Shown here: one piece after another, positions 16,863-26,591 of the stretch
Numbering within the stretch: the stretch's first letter is position 1
Layout of the letters: each line of letters opens with the position of its first letter
Origin: Streptomyces gilvus
GTDB taxonomy: Bacteria > Actinomycetota > Actinomycetes > Streptomycetales > Streptomycetaceae
DNA length: 64,000 bases
Assembly: GCF_022513565.1 (NCBI RefSeq)
Contig: NZ_JAKWBE010000005.1
Span: forward strand, 248,001 to 312,000
Direction: 5' to 3'
The notes under the pieces: model-generated
The model's database searches: none
What the model was told of the DNA's origin: nothing
Seen by the model: only the letters and a program-made list of their open reading frames with translations
Translations under genes and position numbers: made by a program

Positions 16863-17885
16863 ATGCGCTACATCATCATCGGAGCAGGGGCCGTCGGCGG
16901 TGCGATCGGCGGGCGGCTCGCCGGTTCGGGGCACGAGGTCGTCCTGGTCGCGCGGGGCGCGCATCTGGCCGCGCTGCGGGAGGGCGGGCTGCGGCTCACG
17001 GTGCCCGACGGGCGGTACACCCACCGGCTGCCCGCGGTCGAAGGGCCCGCCGAACTGGGCGAGTTGAGGACCGACGACGTGCTGGTCCTCGCCGTCAAGG
17101 TGCAGGACACCGTGGCAGCGCTGCAGACCTGGGGCCCGGCCCCGGTCGCGGGCGGCGGCACGGCGGCCGAGCGGCTGCCGCTGCTGTGCGCGCAGAACGG
17201 CGTGGAGGGCCAGCGCCTCGCACTGCGCGTTTTCCGAAACGTTTACGGCGTCTGCGTCTGGCTGCCGTCCACCTATCTCGAACCGGGCTCTGTCTCCGCC
17301 GGCGGCGCCCCGCTCACCGGCATGCTCCACCTCGGCCGCCATCCCCACGGCACCGACGACACGGCCCGGCTGATCGCCGCCGACCTGGAGAAGTCCCACT
17401 TCGAGTCGCCGGTCGTGCCCGATGTGGCACGGTGGCAGTACGCCAAGCTGCTGTCCAACCTCGGCAACGCCCTGGAGGCCGTCGCCGGTCCCGTCGCGGG
17501 CGACAAGGCCGGGGAGTTGTACCGGGACGTGCGGGCCGAGGGCAGGGCCGTGCTCGACGCCGCCGGGATCCCGTACGCGAGCGTCGAGGAACAGCGGGCG
17601 CTGCGCGGCAACAAGGTCGACCTGGTGCCGCTCGAAGGCGCACCGCGCGGCGGCGGCTCCTCCTGGCAGTCCCTCAGCCGCGCCACCGGCACCATCGAGG
17701 CCGACTACCTCAACGGCGAGATCGGTCTGCTGGGCCGTCTGCACGGCGTCCCGACCCCGCTCAACGACCTGCTCCAGCAGCTCGCCAAAACCTTCGCGCG
17801 CGAGCGCCGCGCGCCCGGTTCGATGCCGATCGAGGAGCTGGCCCGGCTGGCCGGCGAGGCTGTCGCGTTTGTTCAAGAGTCCTGA
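16863..17885 (+). CDS. Ketopantoate reductase family (ApbA/PanE-like) oxidoreductase
   Basis: A 340-residue NADPH-dependent reductase. The nucleotide-binding motif IIIGAGAVGGAIGGRLAGSGHEV opens the protein, LLCAQNGVE is the conserved Asn-Gly region, and WQYAKLLSNLGNAL carries the catalytic Lys. Members reduce 2-dehydropantoate to pantoate for CoA synthesis, but many Streptomyces paralogues act on other ketoacids. The gene is not next to other pantothenate genes, so panE is not assigned. The ATG at 16863 is right at the family N-terminus. Confidence 0.82.
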   Translation: MRYIIIGAGAVGGAIGGRLAGSGHEVVLVARGAHLAALREGGLRLTVPDGRYTHRLPAVEGPAELGELRTDDVLVLAVKVQDTVAALQTWGPAPVAGGGTAAERLPLLCAQNGVEGQRLALRVFRNVYGVCVWLPSTYLEPGSVSAGGAPLTGMLHLGRHPHGTDDTARLIAADLEKSHFESPVVPDVARWQYAKLLSNLGNALEAVAGPVAGDKAGELYRDVRAEGRAVLDAAGIPYASVEEQRALRGNKVDLVPLEGAPRGGGSSWQSLSRATGTIEADYLNGEIGLLGRLHGVPTPLNDLLQQLAKTFARERRAPGSMPIEELARLAGEAVAFVQES

Positions 17886-17909
17886 ACGCGCCCTTCCTAG
17901 CGTGGGGGC

Positions 17910-18506
17910 ATGACGTACGACGACCCCAAGCAGCTGCACGCGTACATGACCGAATGCGCCGCCGAGGCGGCCCGTGTGGCACGCGGTGTGCCCGCGGACC
18001 GGCTCGGTGAGCCCACCCACTGCCCCGACTGGGACGTCCGCGCCCTGGTCAACCACTGGGTCCTCTACACCTCCCACGGCCTGGAGCACCGGGCGCTGCG
18101 CAAGCAGCTCCCCGAGGAGCTGACCGCCCGGGACTTCACCGCCGACCCGGACTGGCCCGCGGCCTACGCCGCCCAGCTGGACCGGGCCGTGGCGGCCTGG
18201 GCCGATCCGGCGGTCTGGGAGGGCGAGGTCGACCTGGGGACGGCGAAGATGCCGGCCCTGCAGATCGCCTCGATGGTCGTCAAGGAGATGGCCGTACACG
18301 GCTGGGACGTCGCCACCGCCACCGGCCAGGAGTACCACGTCTCGGACGACGCGGCCCGGTTCGTGCTGCACGTGGTCGAGGAGCACGGCGCCCTCTACCG
18401 CCAGTACGACGGTTTCGCCGACCCGGTGCCGGCGCCCGACGACGCCCCCGCCTTCGACCGCGCGCTCGCCGCCAGCGGACGGGACCCCCAGCTCGCCCGC
18501 GCGTGA
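17910..18506 (+). CDS. TIGR03086-type mycothiol-dependent enzyme-like protein
   Basis: A 198-residue protein of the DinB/mycothiol maleylpyruvate isomerase N-terminal fold. [15 protein letters not shown], carrying a metal-binding His, and [16 protein letters not shown], carrying the second conserved His, are diagnostic of TIGR03086. The family probably uses mycothiol in metal-dependent transfer or detoxification reactions, but the reaction is unknown. The next gene encodes a DsbA-like mycothiol-associated protein, so the two may act in the same thiol pathway. Confidence 0.75.
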   Translation: MTYDDPKQLHAYMTECAAEAARVARGVPADRLGEPTHCPDWDVRALVNHWVLYTSHGLEHRALRKQLPEELTARDFTADPDWPAAYAAQLDRAVAAWADPAVWEGEVDLGTAKMPALQIASMVVKEMAVHGWDVATATGQEYHVSDDAARFVLHVVEEHGALYRQYDGFADPVPAPDDAPAFDRALAASGRDPQLARA

Positions 18507-18607
18507 TGAGGCCAAGAAAACCACGGGGCTGATGAGGCCAAGAAAACCACGGGGCCGATGGGGCCAAGAGAACCACGGGGCCAATTGGGTCAAGGAAACA
18601 GTGCATG
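18504..18607. repeat. 26-bp tandem repeat
   Basis: Two identical copies of a 26-base unit (18504-18529 and 18530-18555, core CCAAGAAAACCACGGGGC) are followed by a copy with three changes (18556-18581) and a decayed fourth (18582-18607). The first copy begins on the TGA of the preceding gene. Purine-rich and unlike surrounding DNA. Confidence 0.85.
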
Positions 18608-18651
18608 ATTGGGCCAGGAGACTGAACCAATCCCCGACTACCGTCGACCGC

Positions 18652-19269
18652 ATGACGAACACCTCTCCCGTCCGCGTCGACTTCTGGTTCGACCCCGCCT
18701 GCCCCTTCGCCTGGATCACCTCCCGCTGGCTGACGGAGGTCGGGCGTGAGCGCCCGCTCGACCTCCGCTTCCACGTCATGAGCCTGTATCTGCACAACCT
18801 CGGCAACGAACTCCCCGACTGGTACCGGGACCTGGTCGACCGGTCGATAGGCCCGGTGCGGGTCGCCGTGGCCGCGGCCGAACGGCACGGGGAGAAGGTC
18901 TTGCGCGATCTCTACACCGCTTTCGGCACCCGTATCCACGAGCGCGGGGCCGAGGACTTCGACGAGGTGATCGCCGAGTCGCTGGCCGAGCTGGGCCTGC
19001 CGGCCGATCTCGCCGCCGCCGCGCACGACCCGTCCCGCGACGAGGCCGTCCGCCGCAGCCACGCGGCCGGCGTCGAGCCCGAGTCCGGCGGCTACGTGGG
19101 CACCCCGACGCTGCACGTCGACTCGACCGTGTGGTTCGGGCCCGTGCTCAGGGCCGTTCCCCGCGGCGAGCGGGCGGCCGAACTCTTCGACAGCTTCCGG
19201 GCCCTGGCCTCCCACCCCGACTTCTTCGAGTTGAAGCGCACCCGAACCGGCTCCCTGCGCTTCGACTGA
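18652..19269 (+). CDS. DsbA-family, Rv2466c-like (mycothiol-dependent nitroreductase family) protein
   Basis: A 205-residue thioredoxin-fold protein of the DsbA/FrnE type, closest to mycobacterial Rv2466c, a mycothiol-dependent reductase. The first strand and active site are [18 protein letters not shown]. The usual CPWC is CPFA here: Cys17 is kept but the second Cys is Ala20, so a monothiol mechanism using mycothiol is expected. [19 protein letters not shown] is the cis-Pro region. The ATG at 18652 follows a TACCGT -10 box by eight bases, so the mRNA is probably leaderless. Confidence 0.82.
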   Translation: MTNTSPVRVDFWFDPACPFAWITSRWLTEVGRERPLDLRFHVMSLYLHNLGNELPDWYRDLVDRSIGPVRVAVAAAERHGEKVLRDLYTAFGTRIHERGAEDFDEVIAESLAELGLPADLAAAAHDPSRDEAVRRSHAAGVEPESGGYVGTPTLHVDSTVWFGPVLRAVPRGERAAELFDSFRALASHPDFFELKRTRTGSLRFD

Positions 19270-19393
19270 TCCGATGAATCTCCCTTGAGAGCCTGGATCT
19301 CGCGGCAAATTCCGTCCAGTTCATTGACTGGGGCACCCAAGTGCTCCTACCTTTCCCGGCATTGGGTACCGGCTTATCCCACGGGAGGGGTAC

Positions 19394-22003
19394 ATGCCCA
19401 CGCACCGAAGAGCCGCCCTGGTCACCCTGGTCACCGCCGTGCTGGCCCTCGGGGTCCCGGACCTCGTGGCCCCGGCCCAGGCGGCCGCGTCCTTGGACCT
19501 CTATGTCTCACCCACCGGCGACGACCATGCCGACGGCAGCGCACGACATCCCGTGCGCACACTGCAGCACGCCCGCGACCTGGTCCGCGCCCGGACCGCC
19601 CGCCTGAAGTCCGACCTCACCGTCCACCTCGCCTCCGGCACCTACCGTCAGTCCGGCCCCCTGGTCCTCGACGCCCGCGACTCCGGCACGAACGGTCACC
19701 GGGTGATCTGGCAGGGCACCGGCGCCACCGTCGTCAGCGGCGGACGCCAGGTCGTCGGCTGGCACCAGGTCCCCGGCCGCAAGGGACTGTGGGCCGCCCG
19801 CGCGCCCCAAGGGCTCACCGACACCCGGCAGTTGTACGTCGACGGAGTGCGCGCCCAGCGGGCCCGCGGGGCCGTTCCGGTCACGCTCACCCAGACCGCA
19901 ACCGGTTACACCGCCTCCTCGGACACCATCGCCCACTGGAAGCACCCGTCCGACGCCGAGTTCGTCTACACCAGCGGCGAGGCGTTGTGGAACATCGAGC
20001 GCAACGGACTCGGCCAGTGGACCGAACCGCGCTGCCGGATCGCCTCCGCCGAGGGCACCGCCATCACCATGGCCCAGCCCTGCTGGGACAACTCCAACAA
20101 GCGGGTCGAGTTCCCCGACATCCCCGGCCGCACGGTCAGCATGGTCGGCCCGGGCCATCTGACCAACAACGGCAGGGCGACATACGTCGAGAACGCTTAC
20201 GAACTCCTCGACCAGCCCGGTGAGTGGTACCTCGACAAAAGCGCCCGAACCGTTTACTACCTGCCGCGCAAGGGCGAGAACCTCGCCCGCGCCGATGTGG
20301 AGGCGGCGGCGGCCGAGAAACTCGTCGACGGACGCGGCACGTCCGACGCGCCCGTGCACGACATCGCCTTCCGCGGCATCCAGTTCAGCTACGCGACCTG
20401 GCTGACGCCCTCGCGGCCCGAGGGCTTCTCCGAGATCCAGGCCGGCTACACCATCACCGGCGACAGAGGCTGGGCCACGCAGGGCCTGTGCCAGTACGTC
20501 GAGGGCGGCACCTGCCCCTTCGCCTCCTGGACGAAGATGCCCGGCAACGTGTCCTTCGCGTACGGGCAGCGCATCCAGTTCGCCGACGACGTCTTCGCGC
20601 ATCTCGGCGCGTCCGGACTGGATCTGGGCACCGGAAGCAAGGACTCCTCCGTCAGCGGGAGCGTCTTCACCGACATCTCCGGCAACGGACTGGAGATCGG
20701 CGGGGTGGACGGCCGGACGCCCGCCTCCGGCGTCCAGGTGACGGACAACCACCTCTACGCCCTGCCCCGCGAGTACCACGGCGGAGTCGCCATCCTCAAC
20801 GGATACACCCAGCACAACACCATCGCCCACAACCAGATCGACCACGTCGGCTACAGCGCCGTCTCCATGGGCTGGGGCGGCTGGCCGGACAAGATCGGCG
20901 ACCCGGCCACCCCGAACCCCAGCCACGACAACGCCGTGCGCGACAACCTGATCTTCGACTACATGCAGGGGCTCGACGACGGCGGCGGCATCTACACCCA
21001 GGGACTGACCGGCACCTCCATGGCCGACGGCGAGAAGGTCACCGGAAACGTCATCCACGACCAGTGGGGCCTGGGCAAGAACGTCTACACCGACAACGGC
21101 TGCACCTACGAGACCGTCGAGGGAAACGTCCTCTACAACGCTTCCTACGCCAATGTCGCCTCCCGGCACACCGACTACCGCGACGCCCTCGGCAACAACG
21201 ACCCGACCCTCGTCAAGGACAACTGGTGGGAGGAGGGCACGGCCGACAGCGACAACAAGGGGCTCGTGACGACCGGGAACCACATCATGAGCGCCCTGTC
21301 CGACGTGCCGTCGGCGATCCTCGCCAATGCGGGACTCGAACCCGCATACCGGGGCCTGCTGGGCCGCCGTGTCGCAGCCCCGTCCGTGCCGGAGGCGCCG
21401 ACCCGCGTCGGCACCGGCACCGCCGGCGCGGACGCGCTGTACGTCACCTTCAACCCGGCCTTCGTGGACAACGGTTCACCGGTGACGTCGTACACGGCAC
21501 GGGCTTACGACGCGACGGGCAAGGCCGTCGCCCAACAGGGTGTGTCGGCCGCCGAGTTCAAGCGGACCGCGCTGGTGCGGATCGGTGGACTTCCGTCGTC
21601 CGGCGGGCCGTTCACGGTGACGGTCACCGCGAGCAACGCCCGCGGCAGCAGCGAGCCGTCCCTCGCCTCACTGCCGCTGGCGCCCACCGCGGCGATCGTC
21701 CTGCCGGGCGCGCCCACCGGCCCCAAGCTGCGCACGTCGGCCACGGCGGCCACCCTCGCCTGGACCCCGCCGACCGCGACCGGGGACGCCAAGGTGACCG
21801 GCTACCGGGTCACCGTCTCCGACGGACGTGACCCGATCGACGTCACCGGCCGGGACGTCCTGGTCACCCAGCCCTCCGCCAAGGGCATGTTCCGGGTCAT
21901 CGGCGGACTGCAACCGGGCACGTCGTACAAGGTCACCGTCGCCGCGGTGACGGCGGCCGGAGTCGGCCCCGCGGCCACGGTGACGGCGACGACGACGTCC
22001 TGA
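19394..22003 (+). CDS. Large secreted beta-helix protein with two fibronectin type III domains
   Basis: An 869-residue extracellular protein. A signal peptide ends at about residue 31 (PAQAAA). Residues 35-660 form a right-handed parallel beta-helix of the pectate-lyase type, beginning with LYVSPTGDD and continuing through repeated N-x-I/L-x-D turns such as DNLIFDYMQGLDDGGGIYTQG. Residues 680-770 and 775-868 are FN3 domains. Such proteins bind or cut polysaccharides; I cannot assign a catalytic family. A GGGAGGGG ribosome site at 19383-19390 supports the start. Confidence 0.85.
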   Translation: MPTHRRAALVTLVTAVLALGVPDLVAPAQAAASLDLYVSPTGDDHADGSARHPVRTLQHARDLVRARTARLKSDLTVHLASGTYRQSGPLVLDARDSGTNGHRVIWQGTGATVVSGGRQVVGWHQVPGRKGLWAARAPQGLTDTRQLYVDGVRAQRARGAVPVTLTQTATGYTASSDTIAHWKHPSDAEFVYTSGEALWNIERNGLGQWTEPRCRIASAEGTAITMAQPCWDNSNKRVEFPDIPGRTVSMVGPGHLTNNGRATYVENAYELLDQPGEWYLDKSARTVYYLPRKGENLARADVEAAAAEKLVDGRGTSDAPVHDIAFRGIQFSYATWLTPSRPEGFSEIQAGYTITGDRGWATQGLCQYVEGGTCPFASWTKMPGNVSFAYGQRIQFADDVFAHLGASGLDLGTGSKDSSVSGSVFTDISGNGLEIGGVDGRTPASGVQVTDNHLYALPREYHGGVAILNGYTQHNTIAHNQIDHVGYSAVSMGWGGWPDKIGDPATPNPSHDNAVRDNLIFDYMQGLDDGGGIYTQGLTGTSMADGEKVTGNVIHDQWGLGKNVYTDNGCTYETVEGNVLYNASYANVASRHTDYRDALGNNDPTLVKDNWWEEGTADSDNKGLVTTGNHIMSALSDVPSAILANAGLEPAYRGLLGRRVAAPSVPEAPTRVGTGTAGADALYVTFNPAFVDNGSPVTSYTARAYDATGKAVAQQGVSAAEFKRTALVRIGGLPSSGGPFTVTVTASNARGSSEPSLASLPLAPTAAIVLPGAPTGPKLRTSATAATLAWTPPTATGDAKVTGYRVTVSDGRDPIDVTGRDVLVTQPSAKGMFRVIGGLQPGTSYKVTVAAVTAAGVGPAATVTATTTS

Positions 22004-22081
22004 GCCCACGCTCCCGGGTCATGGTCGGCCGGGGCGGCGACCGTGACCCGGGCCGAGCGCGCTGGCGGTAGGCTCCCCATC

Positions 22082-23043
22082 ATGACCATGACCGATGACT
22101 GGTCCCACACCCGCCGGTGGGTGGAGCGGAGTCTGCGGCCGGGGGAGCGCATCCGGGACGTCGGCGCACTGCGGGGCGGCTGGACGTCGAGGATGCGGCG
22201 GCTGGAGATGACCGGCCGGGGCAGCCGTACACGCTCGTGCTGCGGTCCTTCGTCAAACCCTTCTATCTCAGGGCCGCTTCGGGACTGCTCACCCGCGAGG
22301 CCGACATCCTCCGTCTCCTCGCCCCGACGAGCGTCCCGGCCGCCCGGCTGCACGCCGTCGACGCGGCGGGGGAGCACTGCGACCATCCGTCGCTGCTGAT
22401 GTCGCTGCTGCCGGGGGGCCTGCGCCTGGACGACGATGACGACGATGACGTGGAGCGCAGAAGCCGCCTGCTCGCCCGGCAGCTGGTCGCCCTCCACCAC
22501 CTGCGGGTGCCGGAGGCGGACCGGCCGCGGACGTACGAGGCGTGGACCGCCCCGGACCGGGTGCGGGTTCCCGAGAACACCTCGCGGCCTCAGCTGTGGC
22601 GCCGGGCCGTGGACGTCATCCGGCGTCCCGCGCCCGACCACCGACCGTGTTTCCTGCACCGTGACTTCCACCCCGGAAACGTTCTCTTCACGGGCTCCGG
22701 AACGGACCTCGCCGTCACGGGGGTCGTCGACTGGGTGGAGACGTCCTGGGGGCCCGCCGACCTCGACGTGGCGCACTGCTCGTCCGCGCTCACCCTGCTG
22801 CACGGCGTTCCCGCCGGCCTGCGCTTCGCCGACCACTACCTGGCCGCAGGCGGCACCCTCACCGACGATCCCGACGCCCGCCGCTACTGGCGCGTCCTGG
22901 ACGCCCTCGGCTTCGCCCCCGACGCCGAGAAGGTCGCCGTCCCCTGGCGGGAACTCGGCCGCACGGACCTGACCCCGGCCCTGCTCGCCCGACGCCTTGA
23001 GGACTATCTGCTGGCGTTGCTCGACTGCTTGCCGGGGTACTAA
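22082..23043 (+). pseudogene. Frameshifted aminoglycoside phosphotransferase-family gene
   Basis: The start (ATG 22082 or 22088, residues MTDDWSHTRRWVERSLRPGERIRDV) and the rest of the protein lie in different frames. The first frame loses homology near 22222; the -1 frame picks up at GQPYTLVLRSFVKPFY and runs to 23043. The kinase motifs are in the second part: HRDFHPGNVLF and VVDWVETSWGPADLDVAHC. Missing bases around 22217-22222 (where family members have a Asp-Gly pair) would explain it. It may be a real inactivating mutation or a sequencing error. A run of eight GAC/GAT codons encodes a poly-Asp tract at about 22430-22453. Confidence 0.75.
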
Positions 23044-23780
23044 GCCCCGATCGCGGCCAGTCGGGGCAACCGCGCCCCGTCGTACCGCTCCAGCAGCACC
23101 CGCGCCACCTCCGGCGCCGGACCCAGCACGTCGGCCAGGACGTCCGCCTCGGTCGCGCCCCGGGCGATGCGGTCCGGGAGGAAACCGGGGGCGAGGACAT
23201 ACGGAGCGACGGCCACGCGCTCGCAGCCCAGCGCCCGCAACTCCCGTACCGCGTCCTCGGTCCGGGGGAGGGACGCGGAGGCGAACGCAGGTCGCACGGC
23301 GCACCAACCGGTGTGCCGCCACTCCCGCGCGATGTCAGCGATCACTGCGATCGCCTCCGGGTCGGAGGACCCCGCCGAGGCCAGGACGACCCCGGTCGAG
23401 GACTTGTCGGCGGGCCTCAACCCCGCCTCATGCAAACGCCGTTCGAGGGCCCGCAGGAGCAGCGGGGACGGGCCGAGCACCTCCGCCTGCCGGATGCGCA
23501 GCTGCGGCGGCGCGTCACGCAGGACCGCCGGGATGTCTGCCTTCGCGTGGAAGGCGCGGGTCAGCAGAAGGGGGAGGGCCACGACGTCACGGACACCCTC
23601 CTCCGCCAGCGACTCCAACACCCCGTGCACGGACGGGACGTTGAAGTCCAAGAAGCCCGTCTCCACGCGCAGCCCGGGCCGCAGCGACCGTACCCGGCGC
23701 ACCAGGGCGTGCACGGTCGCCGCGTGCCGCGGATCGCGGCTGCCGTGGGCGATGACGAGGAGAACGGGCTTGTCGTACAC
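23040..23780 (-). CDS. sirB: Sirohydrochlorin ferrochelatase (CbiX/SirB family)
   Basis: A 246-residue class II chelatase with two CbiX repeats. LLVIAHGSRDPRHAATV carries the metal-binding His near residue 12, and VVALPLLLTRAFHAKADIPAVL carries the second. It inserts iron into sirohydrochlorin to make siroheme, the cofactor of the sulfite reductase encoded at the other end of this gene group. It follows the sulfonate-type permease gene by six bases on the same strand, so it is the last gene of the sulfur operon. Cobalt insertion is possible but less likely in this setting. Confidence 0.85.
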   Translation of the reverse strand: MYDKPVLLVIAHGSRDPRHAATVHALVRRVRSLRPGLRVETGFLDFNVPSVHGVLESLAEEGVRDVVALPLLLTRAFHAKADIPAVLRDAPPQLRIRQAEVLGPSPLLLRALERRLHEAGLRPADKSSTGVVLASAGSSDPEAIAVIADIAREWRHTGWCAVRPAFASASLPRTEDAVRELRALGCERVAVAPYVLAPGFLPDRIARGATEADVLADVLGPAPEVARVLLERYDGARLPRLAAIGA

Positions 23781-23786
23781 CGGCGT

Positions 23787-24665
23787 TCAGCTCTTCACGA
23801 GCAGACCGCGGCTGCGCAGCACCCAGCGCTCCAGCGGGCTGAAGATCAGCAGGTCGATGGCGATGCCGACGAACAGGATCAGGATGATGGCCTCGAACAC
23901 CATGGCCATGTCGCTGGCGGTGCGCGCGTTCTCCAGCAACTGGCCCAGGCCCACGCCGAGATCGGGGAAGCTGGCGATGATCTCCGCCGCCATCAGGGAG
24001 CGCCAGGAGAACGCCCAGCCCTGCTTCAACCCCGCCACATAGCCGGGCATCGCGGCCGGCAGGACGACGTGCCAGACGCCCTTGACGCCCGTCGCGCCCA
24101 TCGTGCGGCCCGCCCTCAGGAACAGCGGCGGCACCTGGTCGACGCCGGACACCAGGCCGTTGGCGATCGAGGGGACCGCGCCGAGCAGGATGACGGCGTA
24201 CATCATCGAGTTGTTCAGACCCAGCCAGATCACGGCCGGCGGCACCCACGCCACCGACGGCAGCGACTGCAGCCCGGACAGGATCGGGCCGATCGCCGCC
24301 CGCACGAACCTCACCCGCGCCACCAGCAGACCCAGCGGGGTACCGATCAGCAACGCGAAGAAGAAGCCCAGCAGACCGCGCGAGACGCTGGTCCAGATGT
24401 AACCCAGCAGATCGCCCTTCAGCCAGGCGTCCTTGAACTCGGCGGCCACGGCGCCCGGCGAGGGCAGCTTCGTCGGGTCGTTCACGATCGGGTACAGCAC
24501 GAACCAGGCGACGACCACCACCCCGAGGGCGATGAGGGGCGGCAGGATCTTGTTGACCAGGGTCTGCCGGAGCGTCGGCCGGCCGACGGCCGCGGTCTCC
24601 AGTGCGTCCAGGCCGGCCTCGACGCTCCCGGCGTCCTGGGCCGGCGTCGTCTCAGTGCTGGCCAT
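23787..24665 (-). CDS. ssuC: Sulfonate-type ABC importer permease
   Basis: A 292-residue permease of the SsuC/TauC/NrtB family with six hydrophobic segments. The ATPase-docking region is MGATGVKGVWHVVLPAAMPGYVAGLK. The ATG at 24665 begins MASTETTPAQ and overlaps the end of the ATPase gene by 14 bases. The substrate is judged from its place in a sulfate-assimilation operon; taurine or aliphatic sulfonates are likely, and nitrate is unlikely. Confidence 0.8.
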   Translation of the reverse strand: MASTETTPAQDAGSVEAGLDALETAAVGRPTLRQTLVNKILPPLIALGVVVVAWFVLYPIVNDPTKLPSPGAVAAEFKDAWLKGDLLGYIWTSVSRGLLGFFFALLIGTPLGLLVARVRFVRAAIGPILSGLQSLPSVAWVPPAVIWLGLNNSMMYAVILLGAVPSIANGLVSGVDQVPPLFLRAGRTMGATGVKGVWHVVLPAAMPGYVAGLKQGWAFSWRSLMAAEIIASFPDLGVGLGQLLENARTASDMAMVFEAIILILFVGIAIDLLIFSPLERWVLRSRGLLVKS

Positions 24666-25437
24666 GACGGCGGATCTCCCCACGCAGTACATCGGTGATC
24701 TCAAGGGACAGTTCGGCCACGGGCGCGTCCTCGATGCGCCGCGGCTGCGGGATGTCGACCGCCCACTCGCGAGCGATCCGGCCCGGACGCGACGACAGCA
24801 GGATCACCCGCTGCGCCAGCCGTACCGCCTCGCGCACGTTGTGCGTCACGAACAGCACCGACACGCCCGTCTCCGCCCAGATCCGGGTGAGTTCGTCGTG
24901 CAGCACGTCCCGGGTGATGGCGTCGAGCGCGGAGAACGGCTCGTCCATCAGCAGCAGGTTGCTCTCCTGGGCGAGGGCCCGCGCCAGTGCCGCGCGCTGG
25001 CGCATACCGCCGGAGAGTTCGTGGACCCGCTTGCCGTACGCGCCCTTCAGCCGGACGAGTTCGAGCAGGCGCTCCGCCTTGTCACGGCGGTCGCTCTTGG
25101 GAACTCCCCTGAGCTTGAGGGCGAGTTCGATGTTCTTGCCCGCGGTGAGCCACGGGAACAGGGCGTGCTCCTGGAACATCAGGGCGGGGCGCCCGTCCGT
25201 GGTGATGGAGCCCGCGCTGGGCGCGTCCAGTCCCGCCACCAGGTTCAGCAGCGTGGACTTTCCGCAGCCCGAGGCTCCCAGGAGGGTGACGAACTCTCCC
25301 GGCGCGACATCGATGCTGATGTCGTCCAGGACGAGCTGCTGCCCACCAGGTGTCGCGAAGGACTTCGAGACGTGCTCGAGGCGCGCCGCGTATTCGACGG
25401 ACTCGTCGGCCTTGGCGAGCGTCGTGGTCGTGGCCAT
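24652..25437 (-). CDS. ssuB: Sulfonate-type ABC importer ATPase
   Basis: A 261-residue ABC ATPase of the SsuB/TauB type. Walker A is LLGASGCGKSTLLN, the signature is ELSGGMRQRAALARAL, Walker B is LLLMDEPFSALD, and the switch His is in VLFVTHNVREA. The ATG at 25437 has an ideal GGAGGTGA ribosome site just upstream, which decides the start over the GTG at 25446. The gene overlaps the permease gene and follows the binding-protein gene by 35 bases. Confidence 0.87.
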   Translation of the reverse strand: MATTTTLAKADESVEYAARLEHVSKSFATPGGQQLVLDDISIDVAPGEFVTLLGASGCGKSTLLNLVAGLDAPSAGSITTDGRPALMFQEHALFPWLTAGKNIELALKLRGVPKSDRRDKAERLLELVRLKGAYGKRVHELSGGMRQRAALARALAQESNLLLMDEPFSALDAITRDVLHDELTRIWAETGVSVLFVTHNVREAVRLAQRVILLSSRPGRIAREWAVDIPQPRRIEDAPVAELSLEITDVLRGEIRRHGQH

Positions 25438-25472
25438 GGTCGTCACCTCCTGGGATCCGATCGGGACGTGTG

Positions 25473-26591
25473 TCAGCTGGTGCCGAGACCGGCGGCGTCG
25501 ACCGTGGGCTCACCCTCGGCCTTGAGGACCTTGTTGAGGATGGTCAGGTCGTAGATGCCCTTGAGGTCGGGCTTCGCCAGCAGACCGGCCTTCACCGCGT
25601 GCTCCGCCTCGGTGTTGAGGGTGGAGGCCAGCGGGTCGTTCGTGAACTGGATCGACTTCCACGCCGGGTCCAGGACGTTCGGCTTGAGGGCCTTGCCGGA
25701 GTCCGCCTCCAGCTGCTTGTTCGCCGCGGCCTTCGCCTGGTCCGGGTTGGCGTTGATCCACTTGTTGGCCTCGACGGAGGCCTTCAGCACCGCCTCGACC
25801 GCCTTCGGGTGCTCCTTGAGGAACTGCTGCCGCACGATGATGTTCGTGATCACGAACTTCTTGTCCGGCCACAGCGACGCCTCGTCCAGCAGGACCTTGC
25901 CGCCCTCGGCCACCAGCTTCGACGCCGTCGGCTCCGGCACCCACGCGCCGTCGATCGAACCGGCCTTGAAGGCGTCCGGCGTGATCTTGTTGTCCGTGCG
26001 GACGACCGTGACGTCGCCCTTGCCGCTCTGCGCGTCGACCTTCCAGCCCTGCTCCGCGATCCAGTTGAGGAACGCCACGTCCTGCGTGTTGCCCAGCTGG
26101 GGCGTCGCGATCTTCTTGCCCTTGACGTCCTTCAGGGACGTGACCTTCTTCGGATTCACGACCAGCTTCACACCGCCGGAGGCCGAACCGCCGATGATCT
26201 TCAGGCTCTTGCCGTTCGACTTGGTGTAGCCGTTGATCGCCGGGGAGGGGCCGATCCAGCCGATGTCGATGGAGCCCGAGTTGAGCGCCTCGATCTCCGA
26301 CGGGCCCGCGTTGAAGGTCGCGTAGTCCGCCTTGGTGGCGCCCAGCTCCTTCTGGAACAGGCCCTGCTCGCGGGCGACGAGCGCGGTCCCGTGGGTCAGG
26401 TTGCCGAAGTAACCGATCTTCACGGAGTCGAGACCGTCGATCTTCGACGACCCGGCGGCGACCTTCTGCTTGGAGGAGTCCTCGCTCTTGCTGGAGTCGG
26501 ACCCGTAGCCGCAGGCGGCGAGAGTGAGAAGGGGAAGGGCGGCGACCACGGCGACTCCGCGGCGCAGGAGGGTGGAGCGGTTGACAGGCAC
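25473..26591 (-). CDS. ssuA: Sulfonate-type ABC substrate-binding lipoprotein
   Basis: A 372-residue periplasmic-type binding protein of the SsuA/TauA family, tethered by a lipidated Cys (lipobox LTLAAC). The conserved ligand-pocket regions include VKIGYFGNLTHGTALV, GSIDIGWIGPSPAING and AWVPEPTASKLV. The GTG at 26591 is preceded by GAGGA and starts MPVNRSTLLRRG; the longer in-frame reading gives an atypical N-terminus. The position after cysN suggests it takes up organosulfur compounds when sulfate is short. Confidence 0.82.
   Translation of the reverse strand: MPVNRSTLLRRGVAVVAALPLLTLAACGYGSDSSKSEDSSKQKVAAGSSKIDGLDSVKIGYFGNLTHGTALVAREQGLFQKELGATKADYATFNAGPSEIEALNSGSIDIGWIGPSPAINGYTKSNGKSLKIIGGSASGGVKLVVNPKKVTSLKDVKGKKIATPQLGNTQDVAFLNWIAEQGWKVDAQSGKGDVTVVRTDNKITPDAFKAGSIDGAWVPEPTASKLVAEGGKVLLDEASLWPDKKFVITNIIVRQQFLKEHPKAVEAVLKASVEANKWINANPDQAKAAANKQLEADSGKALKPNVLDPAWKSIQFTNDPLASTLNTEAEHAVKAGLLAKPDLKGIYDLTILNKVLKAEGEPTVDAAGLGTS

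Noticed and set aside
18504..18607. CRISPR array
   Set aside because: The copies are directly adjacent with no spacers, and no cas gene is present.
21320..21350. tRNA-like TPsiC arm (GGGACTCGAACCCGC)
   Set aside because: It lies inside the beta-helix gene and no cloverleaf can be formed around it.
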